A stretch of 44,674 bases of DNA, from NCBI GenBank assembly GCA_945868805.1, contig CAMBMO010000019.1, forward strand, positions 1-44,674, read 5' to 3'. Both the position numbers and the translations under genes were made by a program. The notes beneath the pieces are model-generated. The model saw nothing but the letters and a program-made list of their open reading frames with translations. It did no database searches and had not been told where the DNA came from. Origin of the DNA: Singulisphaera sp. GP187. Lineage in GTDB: Bacteria > Planctomycetota > Phycisphaerae > Phycisphaerales > SM1A02. This document shows positions 25,227 to 34,683 of the stretch, in pieces (positions within the stretch are counted from its first letter, which is position 1; every line of letters starts with the position of its first letter).

Positions 25227-26750
25227 GTGAAGTCCATCCCCATCTCTATCGGAGTTGATGTTGGAACGAGTTCGCTCAAGGCGCTTGCTGTTGCCCCCGA
25301 TGGGACGGTCGTTGCGAGCGCATCGGTCGAATACAACTTCGATTCACCGCAGGCGGGTTGGGCTCAAACGGATCCTGAAATCTGGTGGCGCGCCACATGC
25401 GAAGTCTTGGGAAGACTCACCGCGCACACGTTGGTCCGCGACAAGTCGATCCAAGCGCTCGGACTCGCTGGGCAGATGCATGGACTCGTACTCGTCGACG
25501 CCGAGAATCAACCAGTTCGACCTGCGCTTATGTGGAACGATCAGCGGACTGCGCCGCAGTGCGCGCGCGCCGAACGCGAGATCACCGCCGATCAAGTTTG
25601 GAAGTGGACCGGCAATCGACTGCTTCCAGGCACGACCGCGCCGAAGTGGCTCTGGCTTAAGGAGCACGAACCAGAATCGATTCGCCGCACTCGACGCATC
25701 ATGCTGCCAAAGGACTACATCAGACTTCGACTCACTGGAACGTCACACACCGATGTCGCAGATGCATCCGGCACCCTCTTCTTCGACTGCCAGCATCGCA
25801 GGTGGTCGCGCGAGATGTGCGATGCCCTCTCGATCGATTCTAGTTTGCTTCCCGAGGTTTTCGAGTCGTCGGTTGCAAGCGCGAAAGTTCACGCGGCCGG
25901 TGCCGCGGCAACGGGATTGCCAGAGGGAACGCCCATCGTCGCTGGCGCCGGAGATCAGGCTGCGCAAGCTGTCGGTACGGGAATTGTGCGCGAAGGGCAA
26001 GTCGCGTGCACAGTCGGGACAAGTGGAGTGATTTTCGCAGCGACCAATCACTGGCGACCAACACCGGGTGGTGTCCTGCATTCTTTCTGTCATGCGATAC
26101 CAGACCGCTGGCACTTGATGGGCGTCACGCTCTCGGCGGGTGGAAGTCTTCGCTGGTGGCGCGATGTGATGTGCGCGGATCTGGTTGCCACGGCGACCGC
26201 ACGTGGTATCGATCCTTATGAACTTATGCTTGATGAAGCGCAGACCGCTCCAGCAGGCTGCGAGGGTGTCGTCTTCCTTCCCTATCTCTCGGGCGAGAGA
26301 GCTCCGCATGCAGATCCTCACGCGCGCGGAGCATTCCTGGGAATGTCGAATCCAACGACCCGTGCGCACTTGACGCGCGCAGTGATCGAAGGTGTGACTT
26401 GCTCGCTGCGCGAAGTGCTCGCGGTCGTTCGTCGCTCTGGCGTTCAAACAGAGCGCATTCGACTCTCTGGTGGCGGCGCACGGAGTTCGTTCTGGAGGCA
26501 GATGATGACTGATGCCTTCGGAGTTCAAACCGCAACTGTCGATCAACTTGATGGCGCGGCATATGGCGCTGCACTTCTGGCTGGCGTCGGCAGTGGGATC
26601 TGGCCTGATGTCGACGCGGCGACCGCGCACATCGTTGAAGCGAATCACGCGAGCGTCGGGGCGGGCGCTGCGGTTTTCCAATTGGTCGCCCGTCGATATG
26701 CGGCTGGGTATTCGGCTCTGGCGCCATGGTTCGAATCTGGTGCGGGCTGA
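25227..26750 (+). CDS. xylB: Xylulokinase
   Basis: Phosphorylates D-xylulose to D-xylulose 5-phosphate, which enters the pentose-phosphate pathway. FGGY kinase, 507 aa, near the usual ~490-510. Motifs: GVDVGTSSLKALAVAPDG at 9-26 (phosphate-binding), GLAGQMHGLVLVD at 79-91, MWNDQR at 102-107, the catalytic base Asp243 in VAGAGDQAAQAVG, and the C-terminal RIRLSGGGARSSFWRQMMTD plus DGAAYGAALLAG. The MHG and WNDQR pattern is typical for xylulokinase rather than glycerol or ribulose kinase. Start is GTG at 25227. No xylose isomerase is in the window; transketolase and RpiB at 35708-38328 use the product pathway. Confidence 0.92.
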   Translation: MKSIPISIGVDVGTSSLKALAVAPDGTVVASASVEYNFDSPQAGWAQTDPEIWWRATCEVLGRLTAHTLVRDKSIQALGLAGQMHGLVLVDAENQPVRPALMWNDQRTAPQCARAEREITADQVWKWTGNRLLPGTTAPKWLWLKEHEPESIRRTRRIMLPKDYIRLRLTGTSHTDVADASGTLFFDCQHRRWSREMCDALSIDSSLLPEVFESSVASAKVHAAGAAATGLPEGTPIVAGAGDQAAQAVGTGIVREGQVACTVGTSGVIFAATNHWRPTPGGVLHSFCHAIPDRWHLMGVTLSAGGSLRWWRDVMCADLVATATARGIDPYELMLDEAQTAPAGCEGVVFLPYLSGERAPHADPHARGAFLGMSNPTTRAHLTRAVIEGVTCSLREVLAVVRRSGVQTERIRLSGGGARSSFWRQMMTDAFGVQTATVDQLDGAAYGAALLAGVGSGIWPDVDAATAHIVEANHASVGAGAAVFQLVARRYAAGYSALAPWFESGAG

Positions 26751-26776
26751 GAACAAGTACCGTTCAATGTTCAAGC

Positions 26777-26944
26777 ATGTACACCGTCGTCTCGATCTTC
26801 ATCGCAATCATCAGCATGATCGCCATCGGGCTGATCGTCTGGCGCGTCGTCACTCGACGCGAGCAGATCGATCCGAAGTTTCAGGCGAAGTTGGATGCGG
26901 ATGACGAGCGCGCCCGCAAAGGACGCGAAGGACGAGGCGCGTGA
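26777..26944 (+). CDS. Small single-pass membrane protein
   Basis: 55 aa. One hydrophobic segment (VVSIFIAIISMIAIGLIVWR) at about 4-23 is followed by a charged cytosolic tail (REQIDPKFQAKLDADDERAR, then KGREGRGA). ATG at 26777, 26 nt after the xylulokinase stop and same strand. The composition and clear helix-tail layout make it a believable gene; no homologue is recognised. It could be a regulatory or accessory micro-membrane protein. Confidence 0.6.
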   Translation: MYTVVSIFIAIISMIAIGLIVWRVVTRREQIDPKFQAKLDADDERARKGREGRGA

Positions 26945-26975
26945 AGTGATCCACGCGAGTCCATGCAACACCCGA

Positions 26976-27737
26976 TCACGCGATGGCGCGCCGAATTCCG
27001 CTCATCTTTGACTGCAGGTTTCGGCCCGGGCACGCAGTCTTCGCGCTCGCCCATTCTTGGTGCGACAGAACGCACTTCGACTTGACCTTGTACTTGAGCA
27101 TGCACACCCGCAAATGGCGGTCAAGCGCAACAAGCTGCGCCATGCTCGGACTCTGTTGATCGAAATTGCCGATGCAAAGGATTCCGAGATTTCCCTCGTT
27201 CTGGTCCTTCACATGCGCGCCCTGATAGCGCAAGTCTCGACCTTCCCACACTCGGCCCGAACGATCGACGATGAAGTGGTATCCAATGTCCGCCCATCCC
27301 TTGCCGCGGTGACCATTTCGGATCAGTTCGATGCGCGATGCACACGATGAATAGTCCGTTGCCAAGAACGGAGTCATTCCATCGTGGTGAATCGTGATCC
27401 ACTTCACTGGCAACATGGGATCGATGTTTGCGGTATCAGGATTGCCCTTCGTCCACGACGTACGCGAGATGACGCCTGCAAGTGTCGGCGTCGGTGGCGG
27501 GAGTGGAGTAACCGGTGCTGTCGGCTTCGTCCTCGATGACCAGAGTGCTGGATCAGGCCAGAGTGGTCCGGGCATGCGTGCGGTTTGCGAAGCCGTCGTC
27601 GCGCACCCCGCGAGTAGACCAAGCCCGATCATCAAGATGCTCCTTCGCGGCAGTGCTGAAACGCTCTCCAGAGTCGCTCCTTCGCCCCCGTCCCGCGTCA
27701 CGTTTCGAGGTGTCGAATTGGGATCCAAATTTGTCAT
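26976..27737 (-). CDS. N-acetylmuramoyl-L-alanine amidase (Amidase_2/PGRP-like) lipoprotein
   Basis: Cleaves the amide bond between N-acetylmuramic acid and L-alanine in peptidoglycan. 253 aa. After a 29-residue N-terminal stretch comes a twin-Arg-preceded hydrophobic segment and lipobox (LPRRSILMIGLGLLAGCATT); acylation at Cys45 would anchor it to the membrane. A Pro/Thr-rich linker follows. The catalytic domain has zinc-type ligands: His in VKWITIHHDGMTPF, the Tyr/His of GWADIGYHFIVDRSGRVWEG, and LSHQEWASAKTACPGRNLQ near the end, where a His and Cys/Asp are usual. The CPG in place of the common DPG is noteworthy but occurs in the family. Divergent from gyrB with 105 bp between. Confidence 0.9.
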   Translation of the reverse strand: MTNLDPNSTPRNVTRDGGEGATLESVSALPRRSILMIGLGLLAGCATTASQTARMPGPLWPDPALWSSRTKPTAPVTPLPPPTPTLAGVISRTSWTKGNPDTANIDPMLPVKWITIHHDGMTPFLATDYSSCASRIELIRNGHRGKGWADIGYHFIVDRSGRVWEGRDLRYQGAHVKDQNEGNLGILCIGNFDQQSPSMAQLVALDRHLRVCMLKYKVKSKCVLSHQEWASAKTACPGRNLQSKMSGIRRAIA

Positions 27738-27842
27738 GCGCAGAGTCCTTGCTATCGACTCAAATCCATCACGAACTGCAGATTACGCCACCGCTCAATG
27801 GGCGGTTCAGGTAGAATGTCGAGGCTTGTTTTCGTTGATTTT

Positions 27843-30365
27843 ATGAGCACCCATACCGAACCAGAAAGTCGATACACCGCCGAGGACATCCAGGTTTTGG
27901 AGGGTCTCGAAGCGATTCGCAAGCGACCTGGCATGTATGTCGGTGGAACCGGGCTGAGCGCGCTCCATCACCTCGTTTACGAGTGTGTCGACAATTCCAT
28001 CGACGAGACGATGGCTGGGTTTGCAACGCAGGTTTTGGTGCGATTAGGAGTCGACGGATCGTGCACGGTCATCGACGACGGTCGCGGAATGCCGGTCGAT
28101 CCGATGAAGAGCGAAAATCCAAAGATCGACGGTCGCCCGGCGATCGAAGTCATCCTGACCGAGCTCCACGCGGGCGGAAAGTTCGACAACAACGCATATA
28201 AGGTTTCGGGAGGTCTCCACGGCGTCGGCGTGAAGTGTGTCAACGCTTTAAGTGCCTGGACCGAAGTCGAAGTGCACAAGGATGGATCGAGTTGGGGCAT
28301 CTCCTTCGAGCGTGGCGTTTGCGTGAAGCGCTTGCACAAGATCACGGACTCGGGGGTCACCGGGTCGGGCACGCGAATGACATTCCTGCCGGATTCCGAG
28401 ATCTTTCCAGACACACAGTTCCGCGCCGAGATGCTCGAGTCGCGACTTCGTGAACTGGCGTTTCTGAATCCTGGCGTCTGCATTCGATTCGTCGACGAGC
28501 ATGTTGGCGCAGATGGCAAACCACGAGATATCACGTTTAAGGATTCGGATGGAATCGCCTCGTATGTGAAGTGGCTCAACGAGGGCAAGGTCGTGCAGAG
28601 TTCATGCATCGGCGTTCGACGCACCGACGCGGAGCGTGGCTTCGAATGCGATATCGCGCTTCAGTACACCGATGCGACGGCCGAAAATCTTCTTGCTTTC
28701 GGCAACAACATTCGCAATCCCGATGGCGGAACCCATGTGCAGGGATTCAAGGTCGCTCTCACCCGTGTGGTCAATGGGTATGCCAAGCGCGAGGGGATTC
28801 TGAAGGATCTCGTTCCCAGTGGCGACGATCTGCGCGAAGGACTCACGGCGATTATCAGTGTGAAGTTGCCGAATCCCCAGTTCAACAACCAGACGAAAGA
28901 GAAGCTTCTCAACGAGGAGATTGAGAGTTTCGTGAGCGCTTCTGTCAACGAGGAACTTACTGCGTGGATGGACAAGAACCCGCGCGAGGCGAAGTTGATC
29001 TGCCAGCGCGCGATTCTCGCCGCCGAGGCGCGAGAGGCCGCCCGCAAGGCGCGCGAACTCATCAAGCGCAAGGGAGCCCTCGGCGACAGTGCCTTGCCAC
29101 AGAAACTTTCCGACTGTTCGAGCGATGATGTTGAATCAACGGAGATATTCATCGTCGAAGGCGACAGCGCAGGTGGCAGTGCCAAGGGCGGACGCGATCA
29201 TGTCCATCAGGCGATTCTTCCGCTGCGCGGAAAACTGCTGAATGTCGAAAAGTGCAGACTCGACAAGGTGCTGGCATTCGAAGAAATCAACACGCTGATT
29301 CAGGCTCTTCAATGCGGGATCGGGCCCGACTTGGATCCCGCAAAGCTTCGTTATGGTCGTGTCATCATCATGACCGACGCCGATGTCGACGGAAGCCACA
29401 TCCGGACGCTGTTGCTGACATTCTTGTTCCGGCAGATGTACGAACTTGTCAGGCAGGGTCGCATCTACATCGCGCAGCCCCCCCTCTATCAGGTCATTCG
29501 TGGCAAGCAGAGCAAGTATGTGCTCAACGATCGACAGATGAATGAGACTCTCGCCGAGTTGGCGCTCAAGCACGCTGTGCTTGTGGTGCGCAGCGAAAAG
29601 GGTGTGACAATTCGAACGATCGATGGGGACAGCTTGCGGAAAGCCCTTCGACTGCTTCACCGACTCGACGACCTGTCCAGCGTCGTTCAACGACGAGGCA
29701 TTCCTTTTCAGAAGTTGCTTGAAGCGCGCAATAGCGATCCGTCGAAGTCGAATCGCTTGCCGACCCACCATGTGGTTTGGAGTGGAGGCGACTTGCTTGC
29801 ATGGGGCGAGAAGGAAGCACACGACGCGGTCGCCGCGCGCGACATGGTGCTAGACGAGCTCGCGGTCAACACGACTGGCGCAAATGGTGCGCCCACAGCG
29901 CGGGGGGTGATCGCGTCACTTCGTCAGATGCATGAGACTTCTGAGCTGGAACGGATCTTTGGGCAACTCCTTGAATTTGGAATCGACATCGACGACTACG
30001 GATTGATTCAGGAAGAGTCGGTTACTGGCGAAAAACTGCCATCGAAGTACGGTTGGTTGATGACGCCCGAGAAGGGCGATCCGGAACTGGTCGAGGCGTG
30101 CAGTGTCGCGGCGATCATGAAGACCTTGCACGATTGCGGCCGTCGCGGGATCGAGATCAAGCGCTTCAAGGGTCTGGGAGAAATGGAACCACTGCAACTC
30201 TGGGAAACCACGATGGATCCAGCGCGGCGGGTGTTGCTGCGAGTGACACTCGAATCAGCAGCCGAAGCGGACAAACTCTTCGCGATACTCATGGGCGAGA
30301 ATGTCGAGCAGCGACGCAACTACATCGAAAAGCACGCGCTCGAAGTGAAGAATCTGGACGTGTGA
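27843..30365 (+). CDS. gyrB: DNA gyrase subunit B
   Basis: ATPase subunit of the type IIA topoisomerase that supercoils DNA. 840 aa. The ATG at 27843 begins MSTHTEPESRYTAEDIQVLE, the normal N-terminus; an in-frame upstream start would add 15 residues. The GHKL ATPase shows MYVGGTGLSALHHLVYECVD with the catalytic Glu48 and Asn51, DDGRGMPVD, and GGLHGVGVKCVNALS. The transducer has the switch-lysine segment QFNNQTKEKLLN. The TOPRIM domain shows EGDSAGGSAKGGRD, LRGKLLNVEKC and TDADVDGSHIRTLLLTFLF. The C-terminus ends with the expected RFKGLGEMEPLQLWETTMDP. There is a modest insertion around 590-690. dnaA, recF and gyrA are not nearby. A TAGAAT -10-like box lies at 27812-27817 without a convincing -35. 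Confidence 0.96.
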   Translation: MSTHTEPESRYTAEDIQVLEGLEAIRKRPGMYVGGTGLSALHHLVYECVDNSIDETMAGFATQVLVRLGVDGSCTVIDDGRGMPVDPMKSENPKIDGRPAIEVILTELHAGGKFDNNAYKVSGGLHGVGVKCVNALSAWTEVEVHKDGSSWGISFERGVCVKRLHKITDSGVTGSGTRMTFLPDSEIFPDTQFRAEMLESRLRELAFLNPGVCIRFVDEHVGADGKPRDITFKDSDGIASYVKWLNEGKVVQSSCIGVRRTDAERGFECDIALQYTDATAENLLAFGNNIRNPDGGTHVQGFKVALTRVVNGYAKREGILKDLVPSGDDLREGLTAIISVKLPNPQFNNQTKEKLLNEEIESFVSASVNEELTAWMDKNPREAKLICQRAILAAEAREAARKARELIKRKGALGDSALPQKLSDCSSDDVESTEIFIVEGDSAGGSAKGGRDHVHQAILPLRGKLLNVEKCRLDKVLAFEEINTLIQALQCGIGPDLDPAKLRYGRVIIMTDADVDGSHIRTLLLTFLFRQMYELVRQGRIYIAQPPLYQVIRGKQSKYVLNDRQMNETLAELALKHAVLVVRSEKGVTIRTIDGDSLRKALRLLHRLDDLSSVVQRRGIPFQKLLEARNSDPSKSNRLPTHHVVWSGGDLLAWGEKEAHDAVAARDMVLDELAVNTTGANGAPTARGVIASLRQMHETSELERIFGQLLEFGIDIDDYGLIQEESVTGEKLPSKYGWLMTPEKGDPELVEACSVAAIMKTLHDCGRRGIEIKRFKGLGEMEPLQLWETTMDPARRVLLRVTLESAAEADKLFAILMGENVEQRRNYIEKHALEVKNLDV

Positions 30366-30388
30366 GGCGGGTGCACCGAGCGGCGCGT

Positions 30389-30685
30389 TCAACGACCGCC
30401 CCGAAGCGTCAGAGCCGCGTGCCAGAGCACGAAACCGTTCTGCAACCCATCGGCGGAAGGGTTGCGCGCCGCGATCGCGATTCGTTCGAGCCCATCGAAT
30501 GCCATCAGCGATGTGGTCTCCCGCGATGAGCACAATCGTTCGAGTCGATCGGCTTCGAGAACTCGCGCGGCCTCTCGCCGGTGCATGCCATATTGTGCTT
30601 CGGGACCGAATTCCATGGACTGATTGAAGGAGAGTCGGTCGTTGGTCTGGTCACGGGCGAACCAGAGCCAGCGCCACGCGCACAC
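30389..30685 (-). CDS. Small hypothetical protein coupled to queC
   Basis: 98 aa, family not recognised. The GTG at 30685-30683 lies one base after the queC stop (30689-30687), with AGGGGG just upstream, inside the end of queC. Codon third positions are mostly G/C, as in neighbouring genes. The sequence is Arg/Glu-rich and helical (EFGPEAQYGMHRREAARVLE, then ADRLERLCSSRETTSLMAFD), with GLQNGFVLWHAALTLRGGR at the end. Its frame stays open upstream into queC, but that part is out of frame with QueC and not needed. It could be a real accessory gene or a spurious frame; I lean to real. Confidence 0.5.
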   Translation of the reverse strand: MCAWRWLWFARDQTNDRLSFNQSMEFGPEAQYGMHRREAARVLEADRLERLCSSRETTSLMAFDGLERIAIAARNPSADGLQNGFVLWHAALTLRGGR

Positions 30686-30686
30686 C

Positions 30687-31364
30687 TCACCCCCTTGCTT
30701 GCGCAAATCCTCGTGCGCGGAGCACGCAGGCGTCGCATCGCGTGCAGGCCGAGCCATCGGGTCGGGGGTCGTAACAACTCGTCGTCATCGAGAAGTCCAC
30801 TCCCAGCGATTCGCCGAGTTTCACGATCTCGCACTTTGAGAGTGCGATGAGTGGCGTGTGAATCTTGAATCCGACTTCACCGCGTGCAGCCGCCTCGACG
30901 CCGACACGTGTCGCGAGATTGGCCAACTTCCTGAATGCCTCGATGAATTCCGGTCTGCAATCTGGATATCCTGAATAATCGACCGCGTTGACGCCGAGCG
31001 CGATATCACGCGAACCTCTCGCCTCGGCGAGCGCAAGTGCATACGAAAGAAAGAGCGTATTGCGCGCTGGCACATACGTGATCGGGATCTTCCCGTCCGC
31101 GCTCTCACCGCCCCCATCTTTCGGCACTGGAATGTCCGCAGTCAATGCGCTCGCGCCGACCGCACGAAGGTCGAGCGTCTGCACGAGGTGCTCAACCACA
31201 CCGAATGTCGCCGCGACACGCCGAGCACAGTCGAGTTCGACTCGGTGACGCTGACCATAATCGAAACTGAGCGCGATGCACTCGAAGCCGTCGCGCTTCA
31301 TGCATGCAAGAACCACGGCGGAATCCATCCCGCCTGAAAGAAGTATCACTGCACGCTTACTCAT
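30687..31364 (-). CDS. queC: 7-cyano-7-deazaguanine synthase
   Basis: Converts 7-carboxy-7-deazaguanine to preQ0 with ATP and ammonia, a step of queuosine biosynthesis. 225 aa, the standard length. ATG at 31364-31362 gives [20 protein letters not shown] with the PP-loop SGGMDS at 10-15. Other conserved pieces are [40 protein letters not shown] and [20 protein letters not shown]. The C-terminal zinc site is [20 protein letters not shown] with four Cys. The rest of the pathway (queD, queE, queF) is not in this window. It is divergent from threonine aldolase across 40 bp. Confidence 0.96.
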   Translation of the reverse strand: MSKRAVILLSGGMDSAVVLACMKRDGFECIALSFDYGQRHRVELDCARRVAATFGVVEHLVQTLDLRAVGASALTADIPVPKDGGGESADGKIPITYVPARNTLFLSYALALAEARGSRDIALGVNAVDYSGYPDCRPEFIEAFRKLANLATRVGVEAAARGEVGFKIHTPLIALSKCEIVKLGESLGVDFSMTTSCYDPRPDGSACTRCDACVLRARGFAQARG

Positions 31365-31404
31365 CGATCTGAAGAATAGGGCAATCGCCACTAGGATCGC
31401 TTCG

Positions 31405-32478
31405 ATGGCTAGCCCGATGATCGACCTTCGCAGCGACACAGTGACGCGACCAACGCAGCCCATGCGCGACGCGATGATGGCAGCGCCCCTCGGCGATGAT
31501 GTGCTTGGTGACGAGTCGGCTGTCACCACGCTTGAGATCAAGATCGCAGCGCTCCTCGGCAAAGAAGCTGGACTCTTTGTCCCAAGTGGGACGATGGCGA
31601 ATCAGCTCGCCATTCGCGGCCACTGCGAAGCGGGCGACGAGATCATCGCCCACGGCGAGAGCCACATCATCCACTATGAGACTGGCGCGCCTGCCGCGAT
31701 CTCCGGTTGCATGATCCGACCTCTCGATGGACCGCGAGGCTTGTTCGAAGCGGCGACTGTCACCGCGGCAGTTCGCAACCGAGACATTCATTCACCGAAG
31801 TCACGACTCGTCGTCGCAGAGAACACGCATAATCGAGGTGGTGGCTCGGTCTGGCCAATCGCGCAGTTTCGCTCCGTCTGCGTCGCGGCGCGCGCGCACG
31901 ATCTGGCAATCCATGTCGATGGGGCGCGACTCTTTAATGCATGCGTGACTGCTGGATACTCGCCGAGCGAATTCGCCGCGACCGCCGATACCGCAAGTGT
32001 TTGCTTCTCGAAAGGTCTCGGCGCACCAGTCGGGAGCGCACTCGTTGGACCACGCCCATTCATCGAACGATGCCGCCGTTTTCGCAAGATGTTCGGAGGT
32101 GGCATGCGCCAGAGCGGACTGCTCGCCGCCGCAGCGATCTACGCACTCGACCATCATGTCGCGCGCCTCACTCAAGATCACGCTCGGGCGAAGGCGCTCG
32201 CGCAGAAGCTCGCGAAACTCAGCGGAATCATCGTCGACCCCCCCGTCGAACTTATCGAATCCAACATGGTGTTTTTTACTCTCGCCGACCACTTGACCGA
32301 TCAGATGGCCGATCCGCTCGGCGATGCGCAGGCGTTCTGCGCGCGACTTCGCGAGCAAGGCGTTTCGCTCATCCCGATGGGGCCTCGAAGAGTGCGCGCG
32401 GTGATGCATCTCGATGTCCCGGATGATGTGGTCGAGCGCACAGTCACCGCGATCACGCGAACGCTCGGTGCCGTCTGA
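31405..32478 (+). CDS. ltaE: Low-specificity L-threonine aldolase
   Basis: PLP-dependent cleavage of L-threonine or L-allo-threonine to glycine and acetaldehyde. 357 aa. The ATG at 31405 gives [20 protein letters not shown], the classic N-terminus; earlier in-frame ATGs lie antisense to que[12 protein letters not shown] at 30-40, [14 protein letters not shown] at 57-70 and [14 protein letters not shown] with the ring-stacking His87 are typical. The PLP Lys203 is in [19 protein letters not shown], preceded by the Asp of [12 protein letters not shown]. Followed 18 nt later by a HAD phosphatase and then an aminopeptidase on the same strand, probably one transcript. Confidence 0.94.
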   Translation: MASPMIDLRSDTVTRPTQPMRDAMMAAPLGDDVLGDESAVTTLEIKIAALLGKEAGLFVPSGTMANQLAIRGHCEAGDEIIAHGESHIIHYETGAPAAISGCMIRPLDGPRGLFEAATVTAAVRNRDIHSPKSRLVVAENTHNRGGGSVWPIAQFRSVCVAARAHDLAIHVDGARLFNACVTAGYSPSEFAATADTASVCFSKGLGAPVGSALVGPRPFIERCRRFRKMFGGGMRQSGLLAAAAIYALDHHVARLTQDHARAKALAQKLAKLSGIIVDPPVELIESNMVFFTLADHLTDQMADPLGDAQAFCARLREQGVSLIPMGPRRVRAVMHLDVPDDVVERTVTAITRTLGAV

Positions 32479-32496
32479 AAAATTGCGACCGCTCTC

Positions 32497-33168
32497 GTGA
32501 CCACGCTTGGCGCAATCTTCGACCTCGACGGAACGCTCGTCGATTCATGCGAGTGCCACGAGCTCGCGTGGCGCGCGACGGGTGAGGCAGTCGGCATCCC
32601 AGTCACTCGCGAGTTTTTCTTCCGCTTCTTCGGTCGGCCAAACACGCCAATCATTCGTGCGCTCTTCGAGGAAGCCGGCCGAACGGCACCCGACGCGCAA
32701 GGAACTGCGTCGATCGCTGACATGAAGGAAGCGACCTTTCGAGAACTTATCGCCAAGTGCTTCCCAGTCATGGCAGGAACGCACGCACTGCTCGATGCGC
32801 TCCATGCGCAGTCGTGGCGACTTGCGATCGGTTCGAGCGCCCCCAAGATCAACGTCGACTTCATGCTTGCTGGGATCGCACCAGCGAATCCGTTCGCCGC
32901 AATTGTCACCGGCGAGTGCGTCGAACACGGCAAGCCCGACCCCGCTGTCTTTCTGGAGGCAGCGCGTCGACTGCAACTTCCTACCTCCGCCTGCATCGTC
33001 ATCGAAGATGCGGCGCCCGGCATCGCGGCTGCGCACCGTGCGGGCATGAAATGCGTCGCGATTTGCTCCACAGGCCACACTCCTGACGAACTTGCCACGG
33101 CTGACTTGATTGTGCACCACCTTGACGAACTCTCTCCGCTTCGACTTCAATCCCTCCTCTCACTATAA
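32497..33168 (+). CDS. HAD-superfamily phosphatase (beta-phosphoglucomutase/phosphoglycolate phosphatase-like)
   Basis: Cytosolic phosphatase or phosphomutase, 223 aa. GTG start at 32497, 18 nt after the threonine aldolase stop. All HAD motifs are seen: I FDLDGTLVDS with nucleophile Asp9 and acid/base Asp11, II LAIGSSAPK, III Lys in EHGKPDPAVF, IV VIEDAAPGIAAAHRAGM. The helical cap domain lies at about 17-95. Motif IV and GKPDP resemble the beta-phosphoglucomutase/YcjU and DOG1-type group. The substrate is not predictable from sequence alone; a sugar phosphate is likely. Confidence 0.88.
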   Translation: MTTLGAIFDLDGTLVDSCECHELAWRATGEAVGIPVTREFFFRFFGRPNTPIIRALFEEAGRTAPDAQGTASIADMKEATFRELIAKCFPVMAGTHALLDALHAQSWRLAIGSSAPKINVDFMLAGIAPANPFAAIVTGECVEHGKPDPAVFLEAARRLQLPTSACIVIEDAAPGIAAAHRAGMKCVAICSTGHTPDELATADLIVHHLDELSPLRLQSLLSL

Positions 33169-33178
33169 GTGACCCCGA

Positions 33179-34330
33179 ATGAACGACCCCCGCTTTCAAA
33201 CTCTCGCGTCGACCATCGTCAATCACTCTTGCCAGCTCAAAGCGGGCGAAAACATTCTCATTGAGGCATTCGACATCCCTGAAGAAATGGTGATCGCACT
33301 TGTCGAAGCTGCGCACCGAGTCGGCGCACACCCCCATGTCGACCTTCGATCCACGCGAGTGATGCGCGCGATGCAAAGCGGTGCGACCGAGGCCGGACTT
33401 CGTGAATGGGCGGGGTGCGACTTGCACCGTATGACCAAGATGCATGCGTATGTTGGACTGCGCGGAGCGAACAACGCCAACGAGATGTCGGGGATGAGCG
33501 ATGCCCAACTGAAACTCGTCGGCGCGAACTATCAGAAGCCCGTGCATCTCGAACGGCGTGTCAAGCACACGAAGTGGGTCGTCCTTCGCTGGCCGAGTCC
33601 AAGTATGGCACAACTTGCCAAGACCAGCACCTCTGCATTCGAGGATTACTACTTCCGAGTCTGTTGTGTGGACTATGTCAAGATGGACCGCGCCGTGCAA
33701 CCGCTCGTCGCGCGCATGAAGAGCGCGGACCGAGTGCACATCAAGGGCCCTGGACCGACCGACCTGCGATTCTCGATCAAGGGTGTCGGCGCAGTCCCGT
33801 GTTCTGGGGAGCGCAACATTCCCGATGGCGAGTGTTTCACCGCGCCGATCCGAGACAGCGTCGAGGGCGTGCTTCAGTACAACACCGCGACGCTCTATCA
33901 AGGCACCACATATTCGAACATGCGGCTCGAGTTCAAGAAGGGCAAGATCATCAAGGCCACGTGCGACGGAGACGAAGCAAAGTTCAATTCCATTCTCGAT
34001 TCCGACGAAGGCGCTCGTTACATCGGTGAATTCAGCCTCGGGTTTAACCCATCGATCCTGACGCCAATGCAGGACACGCTCTTCGATGAGAAAATCGCAG
34101 GCAGTTTCCATTTCACGCCAGGCCAGTGCTATGAAGAGGCCGAAAACGGCAATCGCAGTCAAGTTCACTGGGACATGGTTTGCATCCAACGACCTGAGTA
34201 CGGTGGCGGAACGATTACCTTTGACGACGAAGTCATTCGACGGGATGGGCTCTTCGTGGTCGCCGACTTGCAAGGGCTGAATCCAGAAGCATTGGGAGCG
34301 GTCTCAGGCGTGACTATGATGCAGACATGA
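33179..34330 (+). CDS. M29-family metal-dependent aminopeptidase
   Basis: Releases N-terminal amino acids from peptides, family of AmpS/PepS/aminopeptidase T. 383 aa. The start MNDPRFQTLASTIVNHSCQL is followed by LKAGENILIEAFDIPEEMVI, matching the family N-terminus. The metal-binding region has GERNIPDGECFTAPIRDSVE, ARYIGEFSLGFNPSI and the distal SFHFTPGQCYEEAENGNRSQ with VHWDMV. These give the two Glu, His and Asp ligands of the dinuclear site. No signal peptide, so it is cytosolic. It lies 10 nt after the HAD gene, and its TGA overlaps the ATG of the next lipoprotein gene. Confidence 0.92.
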   Translation: MNDPRFQTLASTIVNHSCQLKAGENILIEAFDIPEEMVIALVEAAHRVGAHPHVDLRSTRVMRAMQSGATEAGLREWAGCDLHRMTKMHAYVGLRGANNANEMSGMSDAQLKLVGANYQKPVHLERRVKHTKWVVLRWPSPSMAQLAKTSTSAFEDYYFRVCCVDYVKMDRAVQPLVARMKSADRVHIKGPGPTDLRFSIKGVGAVPCSGERNIPDGECFTAPIRDSVEGVLQYNTATLYQGTTYSNMRLEFKKGKIIKATCDGDEAKFNSILDSDEGARYIGEFSLGFNPSILTPMQDTLFDEKIAGSFHFTPGQCYEEAENGNRSQVHWDMVCIQRPEYGGGTITFDDEVIRRDGLFVVADLQGLNPEALGAVSGVTMMQT

Positions 34331-34671
34331 AGATGCGCACTGCAATTGGGTGCTTCGCTGCACTTTCGCTGATGTCAATCGGTTGCGAGCCGAGCGTCGA
34401 CCGTGGACAGTCGAAGCAACCACCAATCGCGCCCGCGGGAACTCCCCCTCAAAGTTCATTCGACACCGTCCCGGAAGGGGGAAGCAAATCGGCGTTTGGA
34501 AAGGCGCGAGATCAGGCGGTCCGACTTCGTGAAAAGATGCAAGCACGAGACGCAGAGATCGGAAAGATGGCCGATGAAATATTCAATCCGAATCCGAATC
34601 CGCCACCTGCACTGACGCCAGGGCCGAAAACGCCTTCGAGACCCGTTTCGGTTCCTGCGCCAAACTTCTAA
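34327..34671 (+). CDS. Small putative lipoprotein, Pro-rich tail
   Basis: 114 aa. MKMRTAIGCFAALSLMSIGC is a lipoprotein-type signal (cut before Cys20, lipobox SIGC). The mature chain has a charged helix (FGKARDQAVRLREKMQARDA, then EIGKMADEIF) and a Pro/Asn-rich tail (NPNPNPPPALTPGPKTPSRP). No family recognised. The ATG at 34327 overlaps the aminopeptidase stop by 4 nt. Its stop is 12 bp from the convergent FKBP gene. Confidence 0.72.
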   Translation: MKMRTAIGCFAALSLMSIGCEPSVDRGQSKQPPIAPAGTPPQSSFDTVPEGGSKSAFGKARDQAVRLREKMQARDAEIGKMADEIFNPNPNPPPALTPGPKTPSRPVSVPAPNF

Positions 34672-34683
34672 TCGTTCAATCGG

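Noticed and set aside
32999-34273. 424-codon minus-strand open frame
   Set aside because: Antisense to the M29 aminopeptidase; no recognisable domain and a composition typical of shadow frames.
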